Below are positions 27,206-35,290 of a stretch of DNA of 64,000 nucleotides, piece after piece. Location: the NCBI GenBank assembly GCA_026627065.1, contig JAPNUO010000002.1, positions 186,001 to 250,000 on the forward strand, given 5' to 3'. The translations under genes and the position numbers were made by a program. The stretch's first letter is position 1; each line of letters begins with the position of its first letter. The notes below the pieces were generated by a model. It saw nothing but the letters and a program-made list of their open reading frames with translations, did not search any database and had not been told where the DNA came from. The DNA comes from Bacillota bacterium. GTDB taxonomy: Bacteria; Bacillota; Sulfobacillia; Sulfobacillales; Sulfobacillaceae.

Positions 27206-28555
27206 ATGCATCTCGTCATTATTGGTGGAAGTGACACCGGAATCAGCGCGGCCTTGCGGGCGCGGGAACTCGATCGCGAGATAGACATCACGGTGCTCGT
27301 AGGAGATGCGTATCCCAATTTTAGCATTTGTGGCGTGCCTTTTTATTTGAGCGGGGAAATTGAACGTTGGCAGGCGCTCGCACATCGTACACAAAATGAC
27401 ATCGAGTCCCTGGGAATCGAACTCCGCCTGAATACGCGGGCCACCGCTATCCATGCCGCCGAGCATGCGTTGTCGCTTCAAAACCGTGAGAGCCAGGAAA
27501 GCCGGATTCGCTATGACCGGTTGATCGTGGCGACGGGTGCCCGGCCTATTCGTCCGCCTTTGCCAGGGGTTGATTCTCCCCGGGTCTTCTTTTTGCACAG
27601 CATGGAGGATAGCTTCCGCCTGGAGACGTTTTTAACCTCAGCGAAGCCGCGGTCGGCCGTCATTATTGGCGCCGGGTATATTGGGGTAGAGATGGCCGAC
27701 GCGCTGACGCGCCGCCAGATACAGGTGACGCTGGTGGAACAAGCGGCGACCGTCCTTCCCACGGTGCATGAGGAATTAGGCGAGATGCTGCAAGATCACA
27801 TGCATTCGCACGGGGTACGGGTGAGGACGAGAGCGCGCGTGACAGCGTTGGAGGACGGGGAAGATGGGATTTTCGTGCATGGTGAGCCGGATTGGCACGT
27901 AGAGACGGACTTGGTGTTGGTAGCCGTGGGCGTCAGCCCTGATACCGCGCTAGCCCGGGCCGCAGGGATTGCCGCAGGAATTCGGGGCGCCATCCGGGTA
28001 GACCGGTATATGAGGACGAGTCTCCCTGATGTCTGGGCGGCGGGAGATTGCGTGGAAACGTACCACCGCTTGTTAGGGAGTAACACGTATCTCCCCTTAG
28101 GGACCACGGCCCATAAGCAAGGACGCATTGCCGGCGAAAATGCGGTGGGGGGGCGGCGCGCCTTCGAGGGATCGCTCGGTACACAGGTGGTCAAAGTGTT
28201 TGACTGGGCCATAGGGCGCACAGGGTTAACGGAAGCGGAGGCTCGGCATGCGGGGTTTTATCCCTTGAAGGCCTCAGTCACCGATTGGGATCACAAGGTG
28301 TATTATCCTGGGGCTACCCCGATGACTGTCGCGCTTATCGGTGATCGCTCCACAGGGCGGTTGCTCGGGGGGCAAATTGTGGGGCACTGGCAAGGCCAAG
28401 TTGCCAAGCGTCTCGACATTTTAGCAACAACGCTGCACCATCAGGCGACGGTGGAGTCCCTGAATGATTTAGACTTGAGTTACACACCGCCTCTCCGCAG
28501 CCCGTGGGATCCCGTCCAGCAGGCGGCTCAAAAATGGTTAAAAGTCCTTAGCTAA
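27206..28555 (+). CDS. FAD-dependent pyridine nucleotide-disulfide oxidoreductase, CoA-disulfide reductase-like
   Basis: A 449-residue flavoprotein. The N-terminal FAD site is VIIGGSDTGISAALRARE; the catalytic single cysteine is in FSICGVPFYLSGE, the layout of CoA-disulfide reductases/NADH oxidases; the second Rossmann motif is VIIGAGYIGVEMADAL; the FAD ribityl-binding VWAAGDCVE and the C-terminal dimerisation domain are intact. ATG 27206 is preferred over TTG 27200 because GAGGAGGGT is 9 bases upstream. The first glycine motif, GGSDTG, departs from the usual GGxAAG. It follows the dead arsB by 58 bases and may have belonged to a metalloid or thiol-stress operon. The true substrate could be CoA disulfide, polysulfide or another thiol. 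Confidence 0.83.
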   Translation: MHLVIIGGSDTGISAALRARELDREIDITVLVGDAYPNFSICGVPFYLSGEIERWQALAHRTQNDIESLGIELRLNTRATAIHAAEHALSLQNRESQESRIRYDRLIVATGARPIRPPLPGVDSPRVFFLHSMEDSFRLETFLTSAKPRSAVIIGAGYIGVEMADALTRRQIQVTLVEQAATVLPTVHEELGEMLQDHMHSHGVRVRTRARVTALEDGEDGIFVHGEPDWHVETDLVLVAVGVSPDTALARAAGIAAGIRGAIRVDRYMRTSLPDVWAAGDCVETYHRLLGSNTYLPLGTTAHKQGRIAGENAVGGRRAFEGSLGTQVVKVFDWAIGRTGLTEAEARHAGFYPLKASVTDWDHKVYYPGATPMTVALIGDRSTGRLLGGQIVGHWQGQVAKRLDILATTLHHQATVESLNDLDLSYTPPLRSPWDPVQQAAQKWLKVLS

Positions 28556-28652
28556 AAGCTCGCGATTCCACTTCGCGGTGCCTCGCTGGGCCTTGCGGCA
28601 TAGGCAATGTTGACGGTCAAGATCGTGATACTGAGCTCCCCTATAGAGCGGC

Positions 28653-29090
28653 TGCGTGGGACATAGCATCAAGGGAAATGCCCGAATCGAGGTGGCGTCC
28701 CAGGGACGAACCATCGCCCAATCGCACGGCGACGATAATCACGCGCTTTACCATGTGGCTTTTTACCATTATTTTGATTGTCTTTTCGGAGCATGGCTAT
28801 CACGCCAGTGGGGGCCTTGGAACTCTTTTTTGAAGTGGTGTTTCCCTCTCTTCTCCTCTTCTTTATTTTTGTTTTGTCGGAGTGCTGCTCTCGACTGGCA
28901 TGGTCCATTATCTGGACGTCTGGTTCGAGCCGCTCGTGCGGCCGTCATTCAATGTCCCTGCGGTGAGTCCTTTGTCTTCTCGATGGCAATGGTGGCCGGT
29001 TTTTCCCTGGATGCGCGCTTAGGGCAAAGTTCCGCAAGGACGGACTCTGCACCAAGACCGAGGGCGAACAGTTCCTGGCCTTTTCTTACT
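28653..29090 (+). pseudogene. Truncated, decayed duplicate of the ylbJ-like gene
   Basis: This segment repeats the first about 440 bases of the intact ylbJ-like locus at 36075-36513, including upstream sequence (GGGACATAGCAT, CCCGAATCGAGGTGGCG). The start codon is destroyed (CCATGGACGAACC there, CCAGGGACGAACC here), several one-base indels break the frame, and homology ends abruptly after the region coding CTKTEGE. It cannot be expressed as a membrane protein. No insertion sequence flanks it directly. Confidence 0.92.
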
Positions 29091-29267
29091 CAACCTCACC
29101 TTAATTACAGAAAAAGCATTGCATAGCCTAACTCGGCTGGCTGGGCTCATATTTTTATGGGGCTCGACCAGGATTTTGCCGTTTTAATCGCGAAGTCATG
29201 GATAGTAATTAATGGAACACGGGTTGGGGAGCTTGACGGCGACCGGATCATGCGAATTGCCATCGAA

Positions 29268-29762
29268 TCACCCTTTCCATAACATTGGTCGCAAAAAACA
29301 AAAGGCCCGGCTTCGGGCCGGGCATAGGTTCCTCCTAAAGCTTAAAAGGGGAGAAAAGGGCACGGTCTTGTTAAACAGTCCGCAGACTTTGGCGGCCGTG
29401 GCTAACCGGGTGTCAGCTGTCGCCAGCGGGCATTGCAACCGCTGAGCGAGTTCCAAATAGGCGACGTCGTACACACTGAGCCCATGGCTGGTAGCCAAGC
29501 GCACCGTGCCATCAAACACACGGCTCAGGAGCGACGTGTCAACGTCAATTGGCAATGCTTGTAACAGTCGGCTCGCATGAGCTAATTGCTCGGAAGTCAA
29601 TCGCGATCGCCGAACGCCGACAACCAGCGCGTTGGCGACTTCCAACGGCCAGATCGCCGGGACCACGGCCGTCTCGTCTCGAAACCGGTGCAATACTGCA
29701 TCCGCGTAGGCATTGGACTCGTCGGGAAAACACCAGGCCAACGCGACGGCAGCATCGAGCAC
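29268..29762 (-). CDS. PIN-domain toxin (VapC-like) with probable aberrant C-terminus
   Basis: A PIN-fold ribonuclease toxin: LDAAVALAWCFPDES carries the first acidic residue, WPLEVANAL the conserved glutamate, and SVYDVAYLELAQ plus LATADTRLA the remaining acidic positions. The start is GTG 29762 (a stop lies close upstream in frame), 8 bases after the antitoxin stop. At 164 residues it is longer than usual; the last about 25 residues are translated from a terminator hairpin, which suggests a late frameshift that destroyed the native stop. The nuclease core looks complete. Pairs with the Phd-type antitoxin at 29771. Confidence 0.82.
   Translation of the reverse strand: MLDAAVALAWCFPDESNAYADAVLHRFRDETAVVPAIWPLEVANALVVGVRRSRLTSEQLAHASRLLQALPIDVDTSLLSRVFDGTVRLATSHGLSVYDVAYLELAQRLQCPLATADTRLATAAKVCGLFNKTVPFSPLLSFRRNLCPARSRAFCFLRPMLWKG
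29292..29322 (-). terminator. Strong rho-independent terminator of the toxin-antitoxin operon
   Basis: On the minus strand GCCCGGCC...GGCCGGGC-type arms (29304-29322, loop CGAA) are followed by TTTTGTTTTTTG (29303-29292). It lies inside the toxin reading frame rather than after it. Confidence 0.85.
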
Positions 29763-29770
29763 AAAGGCCG

Positions 29771-30007
29771 TTAAAACCGCCGGCCTTCTTCAATTAAGTC
29801 GCGGAGGCGTTCGCCGGGCTTGACGGCGGACCGCAGGCGTCCAAACTCTTGGGCAATGGCGTCTATTGTCATGGATGGCGCCCGATAGGGGGTAATTTTG
29901 GCAATCGGCTTGCCCCGCCGGGTCACGATAATGGTCTCGCCCTTTTCGGCGGCATCGAGTAATGCCGCCAGATGCGTCTTGGCTTCATAGGCGCCGACCT
30001 CTCTCAT
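29771..30007 (-). CDS. Phd/YefM-family antitoxin
   Basis: A 78-residue antitoxin: the N-terminal DNA-binding part has EVGAYEAKTHLAALLDAA and the family motif GETIIVTRRGKPIAKITP; the C-terminal half (LRSAVKPGERLRDLIEEG) should wrap the toxin. GGAGGGGC precedes the ATG by about 7 bases. It lies immediately upstream of the PIN toxin gene in one operon, and is expected to autoregulate from 30008-30060, where a short imperfect repeat TAGACTAG/AAGACTGG is visible. Confidence 0.87.
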   Translation of the reverse strand: MREVGAYEAKTHLAALLDAAEKGETIIVTRRGKPIAKITPYRAPSMTIDAIAQEFGRLRSAVKPGERLRDLIEEGRRF

Positions 30008-30087
30008 TGACAGCCCCTCCTGAGACCAGTCTTGTAGCTAGTCTAATACATTGGCGCCCCGTGTCACGGTTTACGGGTATGGCAGCC

Positions 30088-30190
30088 TTACTGGTCCGAT
30101 TCGGGTTCAGTTTCAGTATGCATGGGTTCTAGCTCTTGAAGCATGACATCAGCGGTGCACTCGTACGCCATAAAATTGGTGTGGATATGA
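30088..30190 (-). pseudogene. Duplicated 3' end of a fic gene
   Basis: On the minus strand this stretch encodes ECTADVMLQELEP...TEPESDQ and then TAAGGCTGCC. The intact Fic gene at 33080 ends ERTADIMLQGLVPTESEAEP then ESDR and the same TAAGGCTGCC. DNA similarity continues past the stop, so this is a duplicated tail, now fused in frame to transposase debris. It cannot work on its own. Confidence 0.75.
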
Positions 30191-30620
30191 TGGGTATCAA
30201 ACCCCGGGCTTGCGTTTGACATGAAAGTCGAAAAAATGGCGACATCACGCGGGGAAGGCTGAACCGTTGCACTACGCCTGGCTAATGCTCGGTGGGACGG
30301 CCAGACGATGACGGGAAACACCGTCGCACTGTGGCCGACGAGGGGCGTGCGGCAGAGATAGTGGCGGTCACCGACCGTCAGCGGTACGGATTGTACTCGC
30401 TCTAAATCGGCGAACACGCTGGGGGTCGACACGGCGCAGCCGGGGTTGCGCAGCAATCGCTGGAGGGTGTACTCCAACACAAGAGCCAGTACGCACACGG
30501 TGACGTTCCCCCGAGTGTGTGCCTCTGTCCAGTGAAACATCGGGCGCAGATCCCGGGGGGGTTTTCAGAGTGCGGAAGGCCCGTTCAATTTGCCAGGCTT
30601 ACTTATACGCCGCCCGCCGC
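30191..30620 (-). pseudogene. Transposase remnant (IS1634/IS4-like C-terminal part)
   Basis: Pieces of a transposase C-terminus are visible in two frames: AWQIERAFRTLKT, then after a run of seven C residues MFHWTEAHTRGNVTV and LALVLEYTLQRLLR. These match the W-x-IERAFRTLK ... RPMFHWTE ... HV pattern of IS1634/IS4-type transposases. The homopolymer marks the frameshift. N-terminal and terminal repeats are not found. It runs in frame into the fic tail at 30190. Confidence 0.7.
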
Positions 30621-31299
30621 AGGCCTTTTCTGCCTGGCTTCAGGCCGCGGAGAGGGGTAGTGTGCCGGAGCCTCGGAGTCCAGGCATGACGGAAGGCTCG
30701 AACAACCACTTCATGTGATATGGGTGAGCCCATTTTGATTTGCTACGAGCCTGCTTTTGTCCAACCAGGTTCACCGGTGCCCCGTCCTTAAGACGTGCTA
30801 TTCGCCCTTACGGGATATAGACTCGACGGGTCGGCAACGTTCGACGGAGACCTTGAGACTCCCAGTTCGCCCGAATCCAGCGTTCAGCAAAAGCGCGGAA
30901 AGCCATTTCTATTTGGCCATATACGGGGGAAGGCCGCAGGCTGTGCTGGGATGCAGGGCAGCGGTGCGCCGGGATACTCGGGCGATTATTTACCCTCCTT
31001 GGCACGGTAGACGCCGAAACCACCAGTTTAGGCATGAAACCCCGTACTCTGAACATTTCGCTTCTTGAAAGTCCGATGCTCTTGAGCGGCGCGTTGCAGC
31101 CGGGATTCCAGGGCGACCGCGGCCGCATGAAGTTGCAAGGTTTCCCACTGGGCTTGAGACCGGTCTCACTCGAACATGACACGTCTCCCTCCGTCCTGGA
31201 GGTGTACACTGACAACGGGCGCCACCACCTCGCGGGCGGTGGGGATGGGGTTAAGCGGCCGTAACGTGGCACATCGTGCCCACCGTCGACGCCGTGGAC
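30621..31299. other. Degenerate DNA with a minus-strand transposase-like scrap
   Basis: No intact gene. On the minus strand about 31170-31040 reads QAQWETLQLHAAAVALESRL with a stop shortly upstream and resembles the coiled-coil part of a transposase. The remainder gives only arginine-rich, low-complexity frames. Read as old insertion-sequence debris; the assignment of individual pieces is weak. Confidence 0.4.
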
Positions 31300-31763
31300 G
31301 GAACGCGGCGCGCGCGGGCGATCGCGCAACGGAGCGCCTTTGTGCTCATCACCACAGTGCTTGCCGACCGGCTGTCGGCCGCGACACTCTTGGCGGAGGA
31401 CCCCAAGTCCACGTCGAACGCCATTTTCGCTTCTTGAAGGATCCGCTCTTTGTTGACGCGCTCTTCGTGAAAAAGCCGGAACGCCTCGAAACGCTGGGCT
31501 ACGTGTTGCTGTGGCGTGCCTCTTATACCGCCTCGCGGAACGGCGCTTGCGGCGGTCGGGGGGCCCATGCCGTCGCCGTCGCGCCGGGTGCTGACCCGCC
31601 CTACAGGCACGCACGCATTCGCAATTGGCAGGGCGTCCACATCGCCCGCGATGGCACCACGGGAGCTCGGGTCATCGCCTGGCCGGCCATTGATCATCCG
31701 ACGCTCGAGGTCATTCTCGAGGCCCTCCAGATGTCGGCCACCGTTTTCACCGAGCCGCCGTAA
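31300..31763 (+). pseudogene. Transposase remnant (IS1634-like), frameshifted
   Basis: Plus strand: one frame reads RSAFVLITTVLADRLSAATL then LLAED; a second, shifted frame continues VERHFRFLKDPLFVDALFV and KKPERLETLGYVLL, ending near PTLEVILEALQ. This is the catalytic C-terminal portion of an IS1634-type DDE transposase with a frameshift near 31410. The orientation is opposite to the remnant at 30191-30620, so at least two elements decayed here. No terminal repeats were identified. Confidence 0.75.
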
Positions 31764-32640
31764 TTTTTTTTCGAAAAAATATAGAGATACCAGGATTTGG
31801 GTAAAAAAGGCGTGCTAAAACAGCCATCGAGGCGGTGGCGTGGACAATCTTGGGGCTCTAAATCGCCTATATCGCCGCTACGTGGTACATTCTCTGGAAC
31901 GAGAGCACTGCGGATCTGGACGGTACCGTGCTCAACAAAGCCATCTTACGCACGGTGAGATTTTTTGGTCATCTCCGTGTTCCGATGGGGCCTCGATCTT
32001 ACGCAAGTCATCGGGCGAGGCCACGAGCACTATGGTGCAAGACCTGACGAACTTCGCGTCCGTCAGCGTCGGCTTAGCGCTGGGACTGACGCTGCCCGTG
32101 GGCCTAGGGGTGGCTCTGTTCCTAATTGCCGCCATCCAGATGGTCATTCGGGAGGCGGAACTGGTAATCTATGTCATAGAGGCCCTGCTCGTGGCGCTGG
32201 GGCAGATGAACGCGGACGGCGTGGTGGACAAATCTCGTCTTCCTGAGCCTCGGCCAGGCCGTGACGATTTTGGTGTTCAAAGGCTTCGTGGGCACGACAC
32301 GCGTGCTGACCGTCACGCACACGCCGGCGTGGCCCGCGCGACGCTGTTTATTGGCGGCTTGTGACTTCTAGGGCAGATGGGAACGGCCGTGCGGATGATT
32401 TTCGTGGTGCTTTTAATGGTTGGCTGGATGGGATGGTGGTGGCCATCCGGGGTCCGCACATCTTGCGGCAATGGAGTTACCGAAGCGGCGTGAGCGGCTT
32501 TGGGGTGTGGGGTGGTACAACGGCCGGTCGTATACCAGCTAGCAACATGGGAACTAAGGTCAGCAAGATAAGGAATATTCATCCTTAACGAAGGCGGGGA
32601 AATTAGGTGGTTCGAAAGATACGTCAAGATGGGGATATGA
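31764..32640 (+). pseudogene. Decayed membrane protein gene(s) of unknown origin
   Basis: One frame encodes TMVQDLTNFASVSVGLALGL and further hydrophobic segments (GVALFLIAAIQMVI, LVIYVIEALLVALGQM). A neighbouring frame continues FLSLGQAVTILVFKGFVGTT from about 32240, then MIFVVLLMVGWMGWWW near 32395. The order suggests one polytopic membrane protein broken by at least one frameshift. It vaguely resembles conjugation-type membrane subunits, but I cannot name a family. No start with a ribosome binding site is visible. Confidence 0.45.
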
Positions 32641-32850
32641 CGTCGTCCATCGCGCTTCGACGTTTATGGGTTTGGAACGACTCGGTACAGGTCTCTCCGA
32701 GAATTTTGCACGTGTTCAAAGTGCCATGCGGTGTGGACACACCTAGAAACAGGAGGTATTGAAAACGACTGGCGTTGGGCTGAAGAGTACTACCTTCCTG
32801 CCACTAAATGTCCAGAATGTGGATTAACAACATCTGGACTAACATCGTAG
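32641..32850 (+). CDS. Zinc-ribbon fragment (about 69 codons), N-terminus lost
   Basis: A frame opening right after a stop at 32640 and ending TAG at 32850 encodes two CxxC knuckles: CTCSKCHAVWTHLETGG, then 20 residues later KCPECGLTTSGLTS. There is no ATG/GTG/TTG start near the beginning, so it is the end of a longer gene or a frameshifted one. The CxxC spacing indicates a zinc ribbon; no further family recognised. Confidence 0.5.
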   Translation, partial: RRPSRFDVYGFGTTRYRSLREFCTCSKCHAVWTHLETGGIENDWRWAEEYYLPATKCPECGLTTSGLTS

Positions 32851-33079
32851 GAACGGCGTCTATGGAAACATGTGTGGCGGGACGAATATCGACGGGTAGT
32901 GGAAGATGGACATATCGAGGTCGACCGCTAATGGCTCGTGGCCTGGGCTTGGCGGGGTTGAGCCTCGTCCAGGGCCCGGTGGCGACCGGCTCATCGGGCT
33001 GGCGTTACCGCCAGCGGCCGCAACGATTTCTGTATGACTGGATGCGGGAGATGATTCGGCGAGGGAGGGGTAAGTGCTC

Positions 33080-33850
33080 ATGGAAATGGAGGCCTTGCAG
33101 CGGTTGGACCAGAAAGTGCGCCGGATCCATGCCGCCCGGCCATTGCCGCCTGCGACGCTGGCAAGCCTGCGGGCTTGGCTGCGGGTGGAGACCACCTATA
33201 CGTCCAATGCCATTGAGGGCAACGTGCTCACCCGCCAAGAGACCACTGTGGTACTGGAAGGATTGACCATTGGCGGCAAGCCCCTGCGTGATCACCTAGA
33301 AGCGCTCGACCACGCGGAGGCCTTCGACTATATGTATGACCTTGCCCAGCGGGACACGCCATTCACCGAGACCGACTTGCGAACGCTGCATCAGCTGGTG
33401 CTGCGGCGGTCCCAGCCCGATGACGCAGGCCGTTACCGGGAGGTGCAGGTCTGGATTCGAGGCGCGGTGCATGTGCCGCCCCCGCCGGCGCTGGTGCCGG
33501 CCTTAATGGCCGACCTGTTTCGGGACTTGGCGGCCTGGGCGACCGACCATCCCGTCCGGCGGACGGCGCGGTTTCACGGCCGCCTGGCGGCCATCCATCC
33601 CTTTATTGACGGCAACGGGCGCACGGCGCGGCTGGCCGCGAACTTGCTGCTGATGCGCGCGGGGTATCCCCTCGCTATCATCCCGCCCGCCGACCGGGCG
33701 GCGTATTTCGCCGCGCTCGCCGCGTTTGACCAGGGCCACGAAGAGGCGCTGGTGGAGATGTTTGCGGTCGCCTGCGAACGCACCGCCGACATCATGCTCC
33801 AAGGGCTGGTGCCGACGGAGTCCGAGGCCGAACCGGAATCCGATCGATAA
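33080..33850 (+). CDS. Fic/DOC family protein with N-terminal inhibitory helix
   Basis: A 256-residue Fic protein that should transfer AMP (or another phosphate-containing group) to a target side chain. The Fic core motif HPFIDGNGRTARL starts at H173 and is complete. The inhibitory helix motif is present in the same chain, TSNAIEGN at 41-48 with the inhibitory glutamate E46, placing it in the self-inhibited (class II) group. ATG 33080 is chosen because GAGGGAGGGG lies 9 bases upstream; GTG 33074 is too close. It lies in a degenerate accessory region, with a duplicated tail at 30088. Target unknown; no separate antitoxin is seen. Confidence 0.88.
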   Translation: MEMEALQRLDQKVRRIHAARPLPPATLASLRAWLRVETTYTSNAIEGNVLTRQETTVVLEGLTIGGKPLRDHLEALDHAEAFDYMYDLAQRDTPFTETDLRTLHQLVLRRSQPDDAGRYREVQVWIRGAVHVPPPPALVPALMADLFRDLAAWATDHPVRRTARFHGRLAAIHPFIDGNGRTARLAANLLLMRAGYPLAIIPPADRAAYFAALAAFDQGHEEALVEMFAVACERTADIMLQGLVPTESEAEPESDR

Positions 33851-34123
33851 GGCTGCCCTTTCTCGAATGGCGTTCGGTGGGCACTCCCTTGGACGCGTCC
33901 TCAAGGTTTACGACAAGCGAGAAAGAATGCGTCCGGTTAAGCGCCGGGGAGAACATTCAAACACTGGTAACACGTGTTGGGAGAGACGAGTATTGCACGC
34001 ATTCTGCAGCAGCATACCGGGGATCGCATAACGTACATCGCCAAAATGGTGACGAAACAGGCGGCGCGGGCGCCGGCCCTTGAACGGGTGGCGCGGCTGG
34101 TTCCCCGCTGGTTGCACGGGTTA
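33851..34123. other. Intergenic stretch, nothing assigned
   Basis: About 270 bases between the Fic gene and the DUF module. An open frame reads IARILQQHTGDRITYIAKMV but has no recognisable start or family. It runs in frame into the following DUF gene, so it may be an N-terminal extension or debris. Confidence 0.35.
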
Positions 34124-34508
34124 GTGCTGCCAGACGCTCAATACATTTATAAAGCGGTAGCAAAGGTGCTTTTATCACAATCTGGGGATACGTCGACATT
34201 GGATTTGGTATTAACCTATAATTCCAAGGTCAGAACGTTTGTATTTATTTTGCGATACGCACATCGTGAAAACATTCGACGACTTGAATTTAACAAGCCT
34301 CACAAGTGGGAGATCTGGTGAACATGTTGGTAAATTGCATAAACATACGTGGACTGATGCTTACGAGGATACTTGGGCCTATGAGCTAAAAGACATTGAA
34401 GATCCCTGGGATCTCCGGCGGTCGCTGGGCAATTTCCTGACCGAATGTAAAATAGAATACGAACCGGAACAACTGGAGACTCTGCAAGTGCAGGGGAGGT
34501 GGATTTAA
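34124..34508 (+). pseudogene. DUF6978-like protein gene, frameshifted
   Basis: From GTG 34124 the frame reads VLPDAQYIYKAVAKVLLSQS, then FVFILRYAHRENIRRLEFNK, and stops at TGA 34318. A second frame takes over near 34312 with GEHVGKLHKHTWTDAYEDTW and ends at 34508. Joining them across a one-base insertion at GAGA gives a single about 127-residue protein that resembles the DUF6978-type families (HKHTW block near the C-terminus), recalled from memory and unverified. The DNA is more AT-rich than its surroundings, suggesting recent transfer. It lies directly before the DUF1828-like gene. Confidence 0.5.
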
Positions 34509-34509
34509 G

Positions 34510-35239
34510 GTGACGTGCGAAAAAATCGAGCGTTTACTGGACACATTTCCTGCATTGTTTTTCTGTGAGTATGAAGAACACATTCGAAAATATGTTCTCA
34601 AGACCTCGTTTTATTTGCCAGACGGAGATATGTTAACGATTTTTTTTCGACCCTGAGTTTGGTCGCTTGTCTGATTTAGGAGAGACAGTGCATCGATTTG
34701 CCTCTCAAGGTATTTCTATTGAGGGAAATAAAACATGGCTACGAAGGTCACTACTAGATCCAGAGGTTCATTATGATTCAGGAGAGTTATTTATCGAAAC
34801 GCTTGATAAATCTACAGCATTGGCCGGCCTAATTAATACAATCATTCGATTAACAGACCTTGAAATGGCAAGATCTCCAAGGAAGCCTAAAACCTTTCGT
34901 GAAGACGTTAAGGCATACCTATCATCACTGCCGATCGAATTTGTGTCGAAATATCGGGCTGTTCTGCAAGAGATGCAATTGACCTTTGACTTCTACGTCT
35001 CTAAGCCTCATCGGGCATACCTGGAAACCATGCATGCTCAGCCGAAATTTGTTCAACAAGCCAGCCTACAGGTTTTGGGGAAGTGGTCAATCGCTAAGGT
35101 TGATAACACAGTCAAGTTAATTACGGTCATTCATCCTGGGATGATGCTGCCCAACATTGTTGTAGCGCAATTAGAAGAAGTTTCCACAGTTATTCCATGG
35201 GACTATCGAGAGCGTCTTAAAGCTATCCTTGTGAGCTAA
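34510..35239 (+). pseudogene. DUF1828-like protein gene, split at a T8 tract
   Basis: GTG 34510 (GGGGAGGTGG 7 bases upstream) opens VTCEKIERLLDTFPALFFC, which stops just after a run of eight T (34640-34647). With one T fewer the frame continues DPEFGRLSDLGETVHRF and runs to TAA 35239, giving about 242 residues. The LSDLGETVHRFASQGI segment, following LPDGDMLTIFF, is the N-terminal pattern I associate with DUF1828 domains. It starts one base after the preceding DUF gene. AT-rich relative to the window. Either a pseudogene or a sequencing/slippage artefact at the homopolymer; function unknown. Confidence 0.55.
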
Positions 35240-35290
35240 CGTCCGAAACGGATAATAGGATCTTCCATAAGTTTATGCCCAGGGCTTCCT

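Noticed and set aside
30808..31614. 268-codon arginine-rich minus-strand frame
   Set aside because: Low-complexity composition, crosses transposase debris on the other strand, no ribosome binding site.
34640..34647. Programmed frameshifting at the T8 tract in the DUF1828-like gene
   Set aside because: No downstream stimulatory structure or internal ribosome binding site seen, and the neighbouring gene is also frameshifted, so decay or sequencing error is simpler. Would change if intact expression were shown.
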